This document shows positions 15,359-24,779 of a stretch of DNA of 64,000 nucleotides, in pieces (position 1 is the stretch's first letter; each line of letters starts with the position of its first letter). The notes beneath the pieces were generated by a model. The model was not told where the DNA came from and ran no database searches. It saw only the letters and a list, made by a program, of their open reading frames with translations. Position numbers and translations under genes: made by a program. Origin of the DNA: QWHO01 sp021404945 (GTDB lineage: Bacteria; Vulcanimicrobiota; Xenobia; Xenobiales; QWHO01); contig CAUJEN010000192.1 in assembly GCA_963169765.1 (NCBI GenBank), positions 124,001 to 188,000 of the forward strand. The letters run 5' to 3'.

Positions 15359-17335
15359 GTGCAGGGACTGATTCAACGCCAGGTTTTCTGGGCTTGCCTG
15401 GGGTCTGTCATCGGGGTGCTGCTGGTCTCACGGGGACCGGTCGCACTGGTTTCTTTCACTGGATTGATGGCTGGTTCTGGTTGTCTGGCGATTCTTGCGG
15501 CCGGATCCGATCAGGCCTGGCTGCGGCGCCAGGCAAGGGCCGTGCTGCTCCTGATCGCCTTTGCCACTTTGGGATACGCGCGGGAGAGTTTCGCGGCGCG
15601 AGCTCGCGCCCACGATCCGGTATCTGGTTGCGAGGGCGTTGAGCTCGACTGCAGCGGTCAGGTGCTGGAGCCGGGACGCAGCAATAGCGGAAAAGTTCGT
15701 TTCCCCTTTCAGGTTGAGCGGGTGGAGGGCCGGCCGCGACTGGGGTCATTTCGGGTTCTGGTGGAAGTGGGCGGGCCGGCCGAGTTCCTGCCTGAAGTGG
15801 CACCCGGGGAGAGGTGGCGACTGACGGGCCGCCTGCGACCACTGGCCAGCGCAGCCTATCCCGGGGCATTCGACTCCCGAGCCTGGGCCGCCCGGAGGGG
15901 GATCCACCATCAACTCAGGCTCTCGCCGGCCGATTGCGATCGGCTCGGTCCTCCGGAAGGATGGGACCCCTGGCAGATGGCCTGTCGCCTGCGGTTAAGC
16001 TTGCTGCAAGGGATAAGACCGCATTACTCCCAGGCCCAGCGAGGCCTGCTGGCGGGTATATTGCTGGGTGAGACGGGTGAGCTACCAGGTGAGGTCGAGC
16101 AAGATTTTCGGGCGGTCGGTCTGAGCCACCTGTTAGCCGCTTCGGGCCTGAACGTGGCGATTGTGACCTCCCTCATTTTTTGGCCCGGCCGCAGGCTCGG
16201 TTACAGCCCCAACCGGCTGGCCTGGCCGGCCGCCGGCGCGGTAACCTTTTACTGTCTCCTGGCCGGTGCCTCCCCTTCCATCGTGCGGGCCACCCTCATG
16301 GCTCTTTTTGCTCTCCTGGCTCAGGCCATCGGGCGCCGCTCGGACGGTTGGCAGACCTTCCTGCTCACCACTCTGGCCTGCACTCTGGTCGACCCGGGGG
16401 TCTGGGCCGACCTCGGATTCCAGCTCAGCTTTTCAGCCGTCCTGGGTTTGCTCGCTTACGGGTCCTCCCTCACATATGTCTTTCGAAATCGCGTCCTGAA
16501 CTGGATCTCTCGGGCCGCCTCCCTCACTTTAGCTGCCTGCCTCCCGGTCACTCCCCTCCTCCTTCACTCTTTCCACCAACTCCCCCCGGCCACGCTTCCG
16601 GCCAACCTGCTGCTGGCGCCCCTGGCCGAGGCCCTCCTTCCCCTCGGTTTCTTGACTTCGGGTTTGATCGGTCTGGATAGTCGGCTGGCGGCTCCTTTGA
16701 TCGGGCTCACGCAGCTTGGATTGGACCTCTTGATCACCCTCCCCAAGTATCTGGCCCGCCTTCTCCCTCCCCTTTCGCTTCCCACGCCCGGTCTTGCTTT
16801 CTGGCTCCTTTACGCGGTCGGTATGGGACTTTTGTTGTGGCCGTCCAGGCGAGCGATGGGCCTGGTCTGCCTGGTCTGTTCGTTGGGGAGTCTGACTCTT
16901 CAGGTGGGTCAGATAGAGAAGACTCTGACCATTCGTCACGCCTCCCTGCCTCAGGGGGCGGTGGTCTGGCTGACCGTGGAGGGAAGGCATTTGTTGATCA
17001 GGGAAAGCGTTCGTCTTGAAGCTGCCTCGCACGAGCTTCTGCGCGATCAGGGGGTGGCTCGGCCCGATATGGAGATCAGTCTGGATAGCCTGGAGCATGA
17101 GCAGCGCAGGTTGGGGCCCATTCGCTTGATCAGCGAGCCCTCCAGCCTGCTCATCCAGGCTGGTCGATTGCAGTGGGGCTGGCGTAAAAAGGCTACCTTT
17201 CAGCTCGAGGGCAGCCAGGTGCAATTGCCCACGGGGCTCTGGGATCTCGATCGCGATGGGCCTCTTGAATTGAGAAGTGATGGGGAGACCTATTGGTTCT
17301 CCGCCTGGTCTGACCAATCAGTCCGTGAAGAGTAA
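15359..17335 (+). CDS. comEC: ComEC/Rec2-family DNA channel without metallo-beta-lactamase domain
   Basis: ComEC forms the inner-membrane channel for DNA uptake. The 658-residue protein has N-terminal helices and an OB-like DUF4131 region (about 60-190), then the competence domain with the signature HLLAASGLNVAIVTSLIFWP and PSIVRATLMALFALLAQAIG, and about ten membrane helices to residue 510. The C-terminal 130 residues are soluble but lack the HxHxDH metal motif of the usual metallo-beta-lactamase domain. The start is GTG at 15359. No comEA or other competence gene is next to it. The short C-terminal part could be a degenerate beta-lactamase fold. Confidence 0.88.
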   Translation: MQGLIQRQVFWACLGSVIGVLLVSRGPVALVSFTGLMAGSGCLAILAAGSDQAWLRRQARAVLLLIAFATLGYARESFAARARAHDPVSGCEGVELDCSGQVLEPGRSNSGKVRFPFQVERVEGRPRLGSFRVLVEVGGPAEFLPEVAPGERWRLTGRLRPLASAAYPGAFDSRAWAARRGIHHQLRLSPADCDRLGPPEGWDPWQMACRLRLSLLQGIRPHYSQAQRGLLAGILLGETGELPGEVEQDFRAVGLSHLLAASGLNVAIVTSLIFWPGRRLGYSPNRLAWPAAGAVTFYCLLAGASPSIVRATLMALFALLAQAIGRRSDGWQTFLLTTLACTLVDPGVWADLGFQLSFSAVLGLLAYGSSLTYVFRNRVLNWISRAASLTLAACLPVTPLLLHSFHQLPPATLPANLLLAPLAEALLPLGFLTSGLIGLDSRLAAPLIGLTQLGLDLLITLPKYLARLLPPLSLPTPGLAFWLLYAVGMGLLLWPSRRAMGLVCLVCSLGSLTLQVGQIEKTLTIRHASLPQGAVVWLTVEGRHLLIRESVRLEAASHELLRDQGVARPDMEISLDSLEHEQRRLGPIRLISEPSSLLIQAGRLQWGWRKKATFQLEGSQVQLPTGLWDLDRDGPLELRSDGETYWFSAWSDQSVREE

Positions 17336-17355
17336 GCTGCTGAGTCTTTCGGCGG

Positions 17356-18717
17356 TCAGGCGATCTGAAGACGGACCTCAAACGTCCGTGCCCAGGGAAG
17401 CTCAACCTCGAGTTTTGCAGGACGAAAGCCGGCGGCGATCAGTCGGTTCAAGCGACTGTCCAACTCACGCTTGATGGACCCTGATACTGATTGGGGTACA
17501 TCTTTCAGGCCTGCCAGGCCACCCTGGTGACGAACTTCGGCCTGGTAGTAGCCGTCGTCGAGCAATCTCTCCAGGAGAAAATTCTGCCGCACGACTTCCT
17601 GGCTGGGCGAGGGTTGGTCTGGCCAGCAGGCCAGGGTTGCCAGCACGGTTCCCAGCGTGTTTCCGGCTGTGTTCCAGGCAGCGTAGCCTATCAGTCCCGG
17701 GGCCAGGCCCGAGCTCACCAGGGCCTCGAGCAGCCTCAGGTCGCCCCCGTTGGCGTGGGCCACGTCCGCCAGGCCCACCTCCAGGCCCTGGTCGAGGGCG
17801 ACTTTGAGCTCGGCGATCAGGGCTTCTGCCCGTTCCGGCCCCACTGGGGGTTGCTCGCAGGCCTCACCCTGTTCCCCCAGGGGCCCGTAGACCCAGAGCT
17901 GGCGCGCGGACTGTCCCAGGGACACTCCCGCTGCGCGAGCCTGGGCCTGCACCACGGCATGCAGAGAACGGTCCTCGTAGCGTCCTACTCGGAGGGCGGC
18001 ATCTTCCGGGAACCATCGCACCTCGATAGGCCTGGTCGGTCTGATCAGTCTGGTCAGGAGCAGCATTCCCATCTCGTCGGTGCCCGGTGCCAGGCTGGCG
18101 TTGGGCGGAAGAAGAGGCTCCAGCTCTCGAGTTTCCAGAACATTCCAGCCCTCTGTCCGGCTGTCGTCGATACCCAGAAGAAGCCCGGTCCAGCTACCCT
18201 GACGAGCCTGCTCGATGGCCAGGCGATTGAGCTGGTGAGCTTGCTTGCGGCGAGTCAGATAGTCTTCCAGGTAGGTTGGTGGGAAGCTCGCGCGCAAAGA
18301 GTCCGCACGAGGATCTCGGCGAGCCGTCAGCACCGAGAGCTCGACCAGCCTCTCGGCCAATTCGACCTCTTCGCGACTGGTCTGGGTAGGCGCCGTTCGC
18401 ATGATGGACTGAAAGGCGAGCGCAGGCCTTCCTCGGGGAAGCAGGGCGGCTTTTTGCAGACGCCCGAGTGCGCTCTTGAGGGGCTCGGCTTGAGCCCTGG
18501 AGGCGATCAGTCCCCCCCAGGCTACCATGTCCAGGGAGACCAGGAAGGCTTCGTGGGGCTCGGCCATGGCTGCCAGCATGGTCTCGGGGTCGCCCGGCCT
18601 CAGAAAGTTGCCCAGTCGGTCGGGGAGGATCAGCTCTCTCCCGGACATGGCGGCCAGTCGCTGGACGAACTGGGTGCAGCAGGGGCGATCGTCCAGGGGG
18701 ACGAGCAGGATGGACAA
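17356..18717 (-). CDS. DUF4127 family protein
   Basis: The protein is 453 residues and starts with ILLVPLDDRPCCTQFVQRLA, the hallmark of DUF4127. It also has LLGIDDSRTEGWNVLE and ARAAGVSLG, as in family members. No signal peptide or membrane helix is apparent. Members occur mainly in Firmicutes and have no established biochemical role known to me. The repeated acidic LDD/GIDD segments suggest a metal- or sugar-binding enzyme (inference). It lies 3 bases after the TIM-barrel-like gene and is cotranscribed with it and with smc. Confidence 0.85.
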   Translation of the reverse strand: MSILLVPLDDRPCCTQFVQRLAAMSGRELILPDRLGNFLRPGDPETMLAAMAEPHEAFLVSLDMVAWGGLIASRAQAEPLKSALGRLQKAALLPRGRPALAFQSIMRTAPTQTSREEVELAERLVELSVLTARRDPRADSLRASFPPTYLEDYLTRRKQAHQLNRLAIEQARQGSWTGLLLGIDDSRTEGWNVLETRELEPLLPPNASLAPGTDEMGMLLLTRLIRPTRPIEVRWFPEDAALRVGRYEDRSLHAVVQAQARAAGVSLGQSARQLWVYGPLGEQGEACEQPPVGPERAEALIAELKVALDQGLEVGLADVAHANGGDLRLLEALVSSGLAPGLIGYAAWNTAGNTLGTVLATLACWPDQPSPSQEVVRQNFLLERLLDDGYYQAEVRHQGGLAGLKDVPQSVSGSIKRELDSRLNRLIAAGFRPAKLEVELPWARTFEVRLQIA

Positions 18718-18720
18718 GGC

Positions 18721-19410
18721 TCAGCCCAGCGCGTCGATGGCGGCTCGGAAGCTCGCAGTGGCGGCCCTCAGGCCGTCCGGCTCGAGCCCGGTGACAATGG
18801 CCCCGATGGTGACACCGCTGGCTCCAACCCGGCGCAACCAGCCCACCTCATCCGGGCGCAGGGCTTTCTGGCTCGGCACCATGATGGGCACCCTGGCAGC
18901 CCGGCCCAGGGCGGCGTAGCGGGTCAGGTCGACCAGATTGAGTGGGGTGCGATATTGAGTGCGAGGGATGATGGAGGCTTCGAACACGTCTACCCCCAGC
19001 TTGACCATGTCCTGCACCATCTCGCCTGTCCAGCTGTCGTCCACGGCTACCATGCGACCCAGGCCGGGCACGTCGAAGCAGCCGGGTGCGGTGTAGCGCG
19101 CGAAGAGATCCCAGAAGTCGAATCCGAAGCCAGAAAGCTCGGCCCACTCGGCAGCCGTCGGCTGGGTTTCCTCGCCGGTCACGATCCCTACCGGTACCCT
19201 GACCGCGTCTAGAATCTCACGCAGCACAGGCTTTTCGTCCCGCCAGCTGCCGAACCGGGTATCCGAGGCAAAGTGGTGGCAATTGAGATGGACCTTCAGG
19301 ATCTCTGCCCCCGCCTCGACCGCCGCCAGGGCAAGATCGACCCGGTTCTTGGGCAGACTGACCATCAGGCGAAAGGCGCCGTTGCTGGTCAGCTCGCCTA
19401 ACCGGCTCAC
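18721..19410 (-). CDS. TIM-barrel-like protein of unknown function
   Basis: I do not recognise a named family. The 229-residue protein alternates strands and helices in a (beta/alpha)8 manner: FRLMVSLPKN, AGAEILKVHLNCHHFASDTR, VPVGIVTGEE, VFEASIIPRTQYR, VPIMVPSQKALRPDEV and ASGVTIGAIVTG. The last resembles the phosphate-binding end of ribulose-phosphate-binding barrels. The segment KVHLNCHHFASDTRFGSW looks like an active-site loop. The start overlaps the smc stop by 4 bases (ATGA), and DUF4127 follows 3 bases after its stop. The pairing with DUF4127 suggests a shared pathway, but nothing more can be said from sequence. Confidence 0.75.
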   Translation of the reverse strand: MSRLGELTSNGAFRLMVSLPKNRVDLALAAVEAGAEILKVHLNCHHFASDTRFGSWRDEKPVLREILDAVRVPVGIVTGEETQPTAAEWAELSGFGFDFWDLFARYTAPGCFDVPGLGRMVAVDDSWTGEMVQDMVKLGVDVFEASIIPRTQYRTPLNLVDLTRYAALGRAARVPIMVPSQKALRPDEVGWLRRVGASGVTIGAIVTGLEPDGLRAATASFRAAIDALG

Positions 19411-22400
19411 GCTGTCACCTCCTGAACCGGCTGGGGCTCGCTGACCGGCTGGCCGCTCAGGGTCACGGTCAGCATGCGGCTCACGCCAGGCTCTTCCATG
19501 GTCACGCCGTAGAGCCGGTCTGCGAACTCCATCGTCTTGCGGTTATGGGTAATGCAGAGAAACTGCGAGGAGGTCGAGAACTCGAGCAGACGAGCGGCCA
19601 CCTTCTCCACGTTGGAGTCGTCCAGAGGGGCGTCTAGCTCGTCTAAGATGACGATCGGACTGGGGCGGTGGGCCAGCAGGGCCAGCAGGAAGGCGATGGC
19701 CGACAGGGCCCGCTCGCCCGAGGACATCAAGGTCAAGTTCTGCACTTTCTTACCCGGAGGGCGGGCCACGATCTCCACTCCCGACTCGAGCACGTCGGCC
19801 GGGTTCGTCAGCTCGAGCTGAGCCGAGCCGCCTCCGAAGAGCTCAGTGTACATGCGGCTGAAGGTATCGTTGACGGCCGTGAACGAGGCCTGGAACTGCT
19901 CCACGGTGGCCGCATCCATCTCGGCCATGATCTGGCGCAGGCTGGCCGAACCTTCCTCCAGGTCGGCGATCTGGGTGGTCAGGTCTGCCTGGCGGCCCTG
20001 CAGGCGTTCGAAGTCCTCCCGGGCGCCCAGGTTGACGCTGCCGAAGTTCTCCAGGTAGCTCTTGACCCGCTGGGCCTGAGTGCGGATCTTGTCCAGGTCG
20101 ATCCCTTCAGGGAGCTCGGGCGGCACGTCCAGACTGAGCCCCAGCTCCTCCACCCGGGCCAACGCCTCCTCGGCCCTGGCCTGCACTCCGGCCAAGTCCA
20201 CCTGCAGCGAGTGCAGTTTGCGACCCTGCTCAGCGGCGCTTGCTGCCACCTCGTGATGCTGCTTCTTCAGCTCGCCCAGTTCGCGGTCCACCGCAGCCAG
20301 CGAGCTCTTCAGCTCTTCCAGGGCCGTGGAGCGGGAGGCCAGCTCCACCTCCAGGCGGGCCAGGTCTTGCTGCAACTGGGCGCCTTCCGTCTCCAGGTCC
20401 TGACGGGCCTGCAAGCAGCGCTCTTGCTCGGCTCTCGCCTGGGCCTGGTCGGCTGCCAGCTCGTCGGTGCGAGCCTTAATGGAGGCCAGTTCACGATCGA
20501 GCTCTTGCTGTTTCTGCTGGCAGCGCTGAAGGTCGAGCTCGGCTTCGAGCACCTGTTGCTGCATGCGCTCGCGGGCCACCTGACGGCGCGCCTCCTCTTC
20601 CTGGTTCTGGGCCTGAAGCTCGCGGGTTTTCTCTTGCTCGGCCTGCAGAAGATCACGGTCGACATCCGACCGGGTCAGCTCGGCGGCCCACTGCTCGCCA
20701 CGCCGCACAAGCTCAGCGCGCTCGGCTTCGAGCTTCTCAAGGGCCCTGGTGGAACGCTCCTGGTCAGCCTCGTGGCGGCGCTGCTGGGCGGTCAGGTCCC
20801 CCACCTCCTGGCGCAGCTTGCGGACCTCTTCGTCCAACAGGGCTTTCTGGCGCTCTAACTCATAGCGCAACTTCTGGACGTGCTCCTCGCGCTCTTGCTG
20901 CTCTTGCAGTCGCCTTTCCAGCCCGGTGAGAGCGGTCCGAGCATCTTCCAACTGGCGCCTGCGGCTGAGGAGGTTGGAACGGTTCTGAGCCAGGCTGCCG
21001 CCTGTCAGGGCGCCGCTGGGGGAGAGATATTCACCCTGCAGAGTGACCAGGTGAGGTCTGCGCCCGAAGCCACGGTCGTAGAGGGCCAGGGCCGAGGGCA
21101 GGTCCTCCATGAAGACCGTGCGCCCAAGCATTTCCTCCAGGACCGGCAAGATCTCTTTGGGGTAGCCGATCAGCTCCAGGGCGAGCCCCACCACCCCCTG
21201 GCGCGAGGGCAGCTCGGGCTTGGGAGCGGCCTTGCGCGAGAGATCCAGGGGCCAGAAGGTGACTCGCCCGATGCGCTCTTGCTTGAGCCGGTCGATCAGC
21301 CCCGAGGCGGTGCTGCGATCACGCGTGATGACATCGTGCATGTGCCCGCCCAGGGCGGCCTCCACGGCCACTTCCATGCCCTCGCGCACCTTGATCAACT
21401 CGCCTACCAGCCCCACGGTGCCAGGCTGCTTCCAGGCCATGACCGCCCGCACCGCCGCCGGCATGCCGCTGCGGTCCTCCAGGAAGGATTCGAGCTCGGT
21501 GCAGCGCGTGAACAGTGGCCGGCGCTCATTCTCGAGCACTTTGCGATTGTTGCGCGAGTCCATCAGGTCCTTTTCGCTTGCCGTCCAGGCGATCTGCAGC
21601 TCCTTTTGCCTTTCCAGGGCTGTGTTCAGGCGCCCCTCGGCGTCGCTCACCAGAGGAGCCAGGTCGACAGCCTCCCCCGCCTCTCCCAGGGCGGCCAGAC
21701 TCAAAGCCTCGATCTCGTCCATGCGGCGCTGGTCGGTATCCAATCGCGTCTGCAGGCTCTCGACCCGGGCCATCAGGCGACTGAGCTCCTGGTCGAGTTG
21801 CTGCATTTTGGCGCGCAGGTCGCCGTGGGCACCCAGGCCCGGGAGGGGGAGCGCTTCCCATTCCGCACGCAGCCTCTTGACGCGCTCCTCAGCCTCGGCG
21901 ACCTCGGCCAGCAGGCGGGGACGCTCGCGCCCCAGGCGGTCCAGGTCGTGGCTGCGCAGGGTCAACCGGTCTTGAGCCGCCTGCAGGCGCTCTTCGGCCA
22001 CCCGGCCCGAGTGCTCCAGGTCCCGGGCTCGTCCGAAGAGCCCATCGTAGGCCGCTTTCTTGGCCACCGACTCCTCGCGCATGGCGGCGAGCTCGGCGCC
22101 CTGGCGCTCGCGCTCGGCTTCCTGACTGGTCCGTCTCTCTTGCAGCAGCTCAAGTCGGCCCGATAGCTCGGCTTCGCTGGCAGCGCTGGCGGTAGCCACC
22201 CCCTCCAACTCCTCCACACGACCCTGTAAGAGGATTCGCTTGCCTTCAAGCTGGCTGTAGTCGAAGTGGGCCACCTGACAGTCGAGCTCTTTCAACTCGT
22301 CCTGGGCTTTCTTGTAGCGCTCGTAGCGGGCGAGCTGCTTCTTGCTCTCCTCCCACTGCTGCTCGACCTCGATCAAGATGTCCTTGAGCCTGGTCAGGTT

Positions 22401-22958
22401 GGCGGCCGTGCGCTGCAGGCGGCGCTCGGCTTCCTGCTTGCGGAACCGGTAGCGGTTGACGCCGGCCGTCTCCTCGAGCATCATGCGACGCTCCCTGGGG
22501 TCGGTGGAGAGCACCCGATCCACCTCGCGTCCGCCCAGCACCGAGAACGAGCCCGGACCGATACCGCTCCCCATCAACAGCTCGTGAATATCCTTGAGTC
22601 GGCAGGTCGTGCGATTGATGAAGTATTTGGTGTCGCCGCTGCGTTCGATGCGTCGGGTGATGGAAACCTCAGCGAAGTCCACCGGCAGGTGGCCGTCGGA
22701 GTTGTCGAATACCGCGCTCACTTCGCAAAAGGGGGCGGGACGGCGGTTGTTGGTGCCGGCGAAGATCAGCTCCTCGGCCTTATTGGCGCGCAGCACCTTG
22801 AGGCTCTGCTCGCCCAGGCAAAAGCGTAGCGCGTCGGTGAGGTTGCTCTTGCCGCTGCCGTTGGGGCCGACCACGGCCAGAAAGCCGCGCGGCAGCTCCA
22901 GGTCGATCTTGTCGGCGAAGGTTTTGAAGCCGGAAAGCTCTAAACGTTTCAGGTACAT
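19407..22958 (-). CDS. smc: chromosome segregation protein SMC
   Basis: SMC is the ATPase core of the bacterial condensin that organises and separates chromosomes with ScpA/ScpB. From the ATG at 22958 (MYLKRLELSGFKTFADK, the canonical N-terminus) it is 1183 residues, the normal length. The Walker A motif is VVGPNGSGKSNLTDALRFCL. Two long coiled coils flank a hinge (about residues 505-650, MKQPGTVGLVGELIKV onward). The C-terminal head has LMSSGERALSAIAFLLALL and the Walker B IVILDELDAPLDDSNV. An upstream TTG at 23003 would overlap the divergent TPR gene, so I reject it. It is the first gene of smc-TIM barrel-DUF4127. Confidence 0.96.
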   Translation of the reverse strand: MYLKRLELSGFKTFADKIDLELPRGFLAVVGPNGSGKSNLTDALRFCLGEQSLKVLRANKAEELIFAGTNNRRPAPFCEVSAVFDNSDGHLPVDFAEVSITRRIERSGDTKYFINRTTCRLKDIHELLMGSGIGPGSFSVLGGREVDRVLSTDPRERRMMLEETAGVNRYRFRKQEAERRLQRTAANLTRLKDILIEVEQQWEESKKQLARYERYKKAQDELKELDCQVAHFDYSQLEGKRILLQGRVEELEGVATASAASEAELSGRLELLQERRTSQEAERERQGAELAAMREESVAKKAAYDGLFGRARDLEHSGRVAEERLQAAQDRLTLRSHDLDRLGRERPRLLAEVAEAEERVKRLRAEWEALPLPGLGAHGDLRAKMQQLDQELSRLMARVESLQTRLDTDQRRMDEIEALSLAALGEAGEAVDLAPLVSDAEGRLNTALERQKELQIAWTASEKDLMDSRNNRKVLENERRPLFTRCTELESFLEDRSGMPAAVRAVMAWKQPGTVGLVGELIKVREGMEVAVEAALGGHMHDVITRDRSTASGLIDRLKQERIGRVTFWPLDLSRKAAPKPELPSRQGVVGLALELIGYPKEILPVLEEMLGRTVFMEDLPSALALYDRGFGRRPHLVTLQGEYLSPSGALTGGSLAQNRSNLLSRRRQLEDARTALTGLERRLQEQQEREEHVQKLRYELERQKALLDEEVRKLRQEVGDLTAQQRRHEADQERSTRALEKLEAERAELVRRGEQWAAELTRSDVDRDLLQAEQEKTRELQAQNQEEEARRQVARERMQQQVLEAELDLQRCQQKQQELDRELASIKARTDELAADQAQARAEQERCLQARQDLETEGAQLQQDLARLEVELASRSTALEELKSSLAAVDRELGELKKQHHEVAASAAEQGRKLHSLQVDLAGVQARAEEALARVEELGLSLDVPPELPEGIDLDKIRTQAQRVKSYLENFGSVNLGAREDFERLQGRQADLTTQIADLEEGSASLRQIMAEMDAATVEQFQASFTAVNDTFSRMYTELFGGGSAQLELTNPADVLESGVEIVARPPGKKVQNLTLMSSGERALSAIAFLLALLAHRPSPIVILDELDAPLDDSNVEKVAARLLEFSTSSQFLCITHNRKTMEFADRLYGVTMEEPGVSRMLTVTLSGQPVSEPQPVQEVTA

Positions 22959-23002
22959 AGCTCGTTCTTGAAAGTTTGTCAGGAGGGTCTGAATTTCCTT
23001 CA

Positions 23003-23473
23003 ATGAGAGAAGTGTTGCAGAGAGCCGTCACTCTGCGGGAAGCCGGGGATCTCGAGGGGATCCTCGCTCTCTGCTCGGAGCATGTCGATGACCCGGAGGT
23101 CTTGTATCAGTGCGCCTGGACCCACGACAAGCTGGGCCTCGAGAGCGAAGCGGTACAATATTACGAGCGGGCCATCGAGCAGGGGCTGGAAGGAGAGGAG
23201 CTGCGAGGGGCCTATGTCGGCCTGGGCAGCACCTACCGCTGTCTGGGGCGCTACCACGATTCGTTGGAGCTGTTGTCCCGGGCCACCGAGCAATTTCCCG
23301 ACGATCGGGCTCTCAAGGTATTCAGCGCGCTGGCTTATTACAACCTGGGTCGCTCCGAGCAGGCCATGGAGATCCTCCTGACCCAGTTGCTCGAGACGAC
23401 CGGGGATGAGCGAATTCTGGCCTACGCTGCTGCTCTCCACTACTATGCCGACAAGCTGGACAAAATCTGGTAG
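23003..23473 (+). CDS. tetratricopeptide repeat protein (TPR_5-like)
   Basis: The 156-residue protein is built of three or so TPR units: YQCAWTHDKLGLESEAVQYY, GAYVGLGSTYRCLGRYHDSL and ALKVFSALAYYNLGRSEQAM. It ends in YYADKLDKIW, matching a small family of stand-alone TPR proteins (TPR_5) found in Firmicutes. It is a cytosolic protein-protein interaction module; partners are unknown. I choose the ATG at 23003, preceded by AGGAGG at 22981-22986 (long spacing). A TTG at 22976 would add nine residues. It is divergent from smc, with only 44 bases between the two starts. Confidence 0.85.
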   Translation: MREVLQRAVTLREAGDLEGILALCSEHVDDPEVLYQCAWTHDKLGLESEAVQYYERAIEQGLEGEELRGAYVGLGSTYRCLGRYHDSLELLSRATEQFPDDRALKVFSALAYYNLGRSEQAMEILLTQLLETTGDERILAYAAALHYYADKLDKIW

Positions 23474-23580
23474 CCTGTGAGGTCTGGAGGAGCGGGGGCC
23501 CTGCTCCCCGCCGTCTCAGCGTGCCAGACTGAATCTATGAGCGTGCGGTAGGAAATCTTACGAGGGGCTTTCGGCTGCGC

Positions 23581-23687
23581 TGCTAATGTGCTCGCACTTT
23601 GGTTTTGCACATTAGCACAATCTGACGAACGCGCTGGAACACAGTTCCAGCGCGTTGTAAAGTGCAAGACCAAAGGCCTTGCACTTT
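23581..23687. repeat. three consecutive perfect hairpins downstream of amrS
   Basis: Three perfect inverted repeats follow one another: TGCTAATGTGC at 23581-23591 with 23607-23617; AACGCGCTGGAA at 23628-23639 with 23645-23656; and AAAGTGCAAG at 23659-23668 with 23678-23687. The last overlaps the amrS stop codon. The stems carry no clear U-tract, so they are not standard intrinsic terminators. The third hairpin closely matches one at the ychF stop codon (24883-24908), which suggests an interspersed palindromic repeat family. The stretch 23474-23685 holds no gene I can support. Confidence 0.75.
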
Positions 23688-24747
23688 AGTTCTCGATGCG
23701 GACGGGCATTCGCTTGCATCCCCAGTTCCCGGCCCTGGGCCCGAAGCGGCCGGCGATCTCGGTCTGGCATTGAGTGCAGCGTCCATCTCGGAGGCGATAG
23801 GCCCCGATCTCGTATCCGTCGCGCTCAATCACCGCGCCGCCGCAGCCCGGGCATAAGGTGGCCTGACCCTCGGGATGGACTACGTTGCCGGTGTAGACGT
23901 AGCGGAGCCCTTTGGCCAGAGCCTGCTGGCGAGCCCGCTTGAGAGTGCTGGCGGGGGTCGCGGGCCGCTTGAGCATAAAGTCGGGATGGTAGGCTGTGAA
24001 ATGCAGGGGTACGTCCGGTCCGAGTTGGGTCGCTACCCAGTCGCACAATTGGTCGATCTCCTCCTCCGAGTCGTTCTCCTCGGGGATGATCAGGGTGGTG
24101 ATCTCGAACCAGACGCTGGTCTGGTGCTTGAGGAAGAGCAGGGTCTCCAGCACCGGCTCGAGGTGGGCGAAGCAGAGCTTGTGGTAGAAGCGCTCGGTGA
24201 AGGCTTTCAGGTCGACGTTGGCGGCATCCATGGGTCGGAAGAACTCTTCGCGGGCCTCGGGGGTGATGTAGCCGGCCGTCACCGCCACGGTCTTCACTCC
24301 CAGCGCGTGACAGGCGTGAGCCACGTCGATGGCATACTCGGCCCACAGCACCGGGTCGTTGTAGGTGAAGGCGACGCTCTCGCAACCGTGCAGCAGGGCG
24401 GCCCGGGCGATGCCTTCCGGCGTGGCGGTGTGGGAGAGCTTCTCGATCTCGTTGGCCTTGGAGATGCTCCAGTTCTGACAATAACGACAACCCAGGTTGC
24501 AGCCAGCGGTGCCGAAGCTGAGCACGCTCGAGCCGGGGTAGAAGTGGCTGAGCGGTTTTTTCTCGATGGGATCGATGCAAAAGCCGGTGCTGCGTCCATA
24601 GGTGGTCAGTACCATCTGTCCGCCCTGGTTCTGGCGCACGAAGCAGAAGGCTCGCTGACCCTCACCCAGCTTGCAGTGGCGAGGACAGAGGAAGCACTCG
24701 ATCTTGCCGTTGTCGAGGGTGCGCCACCAGCGGGCTCTGTTGGGCAT
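23686..24747 (-). CDS. amrS: AmmeMemoRadiSam-system radical SAM enzyme
   Basis: This is a radical SAM protein of the AmrS family (formerly called pyruvate-formate-lyase-activating-like). From the ATG at 24747 it is 353 residues. The [4Fe-4S] motif is TAGCNLGCRYCQNWSISKA (C-x3-C-x2-C). There is also an N-terminal pair of cysteines (ECFLCPRHCKLGEGQR) and a C-terminal zinc-ribbon-like part with CPGCGGAVIERDGYEIGAYR and GRCTQCQTEIAGRFG. Partner AmmeMemo genes are not next to it. Upstream in-frame starts would draw the frame into the hairpin-rich segment at 24780-24905, so I reject them. The reaction is not established. The stop lies inside a repeat hairpin. Confidence 0.9.
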   Translation of the reverse strand: MPNRARWWRTLDNGKIECFLCPRHCKLGEGQRAFCFVRQNQGGQMVLTTYGRSTGFCIDPIEKKPLSHFYPGSSVLSFGTAGCNLGCRYCQNWSISKANEIEKLSHTATPEGIARAALLHGCESVAFTYNDPVLWAEYAIDVAHACHALGVKTVAVTAGYITPEAREEFFRPMDAANVDLKAFTERFYHKLCFAHLEPVLETLLFLKHQTSVWFEITTLIIPEENDSEEEIDQLCDWVATQLGPDVPLHFTAYHPDFMLKRPATPASTLKRARQQALAKGLRYVYTGNVVHPEGQATLCPGCGGAVIERDGYEIGAYRLRDGRCTQCQTEIAGRFGPRAGNWGCKRMPVRIEN

Positions 24748-24779
24748 GAGGAGGATTTCCGCTACGTAGACCCGCTCCC

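Noticed and set aside
19668..22166. Long plus-strand frames opposite smc
   Set aside because: They are reverse shadows of coiled-coil sequence (Leu/Gln/Gly-rich), with no ribosome sites.
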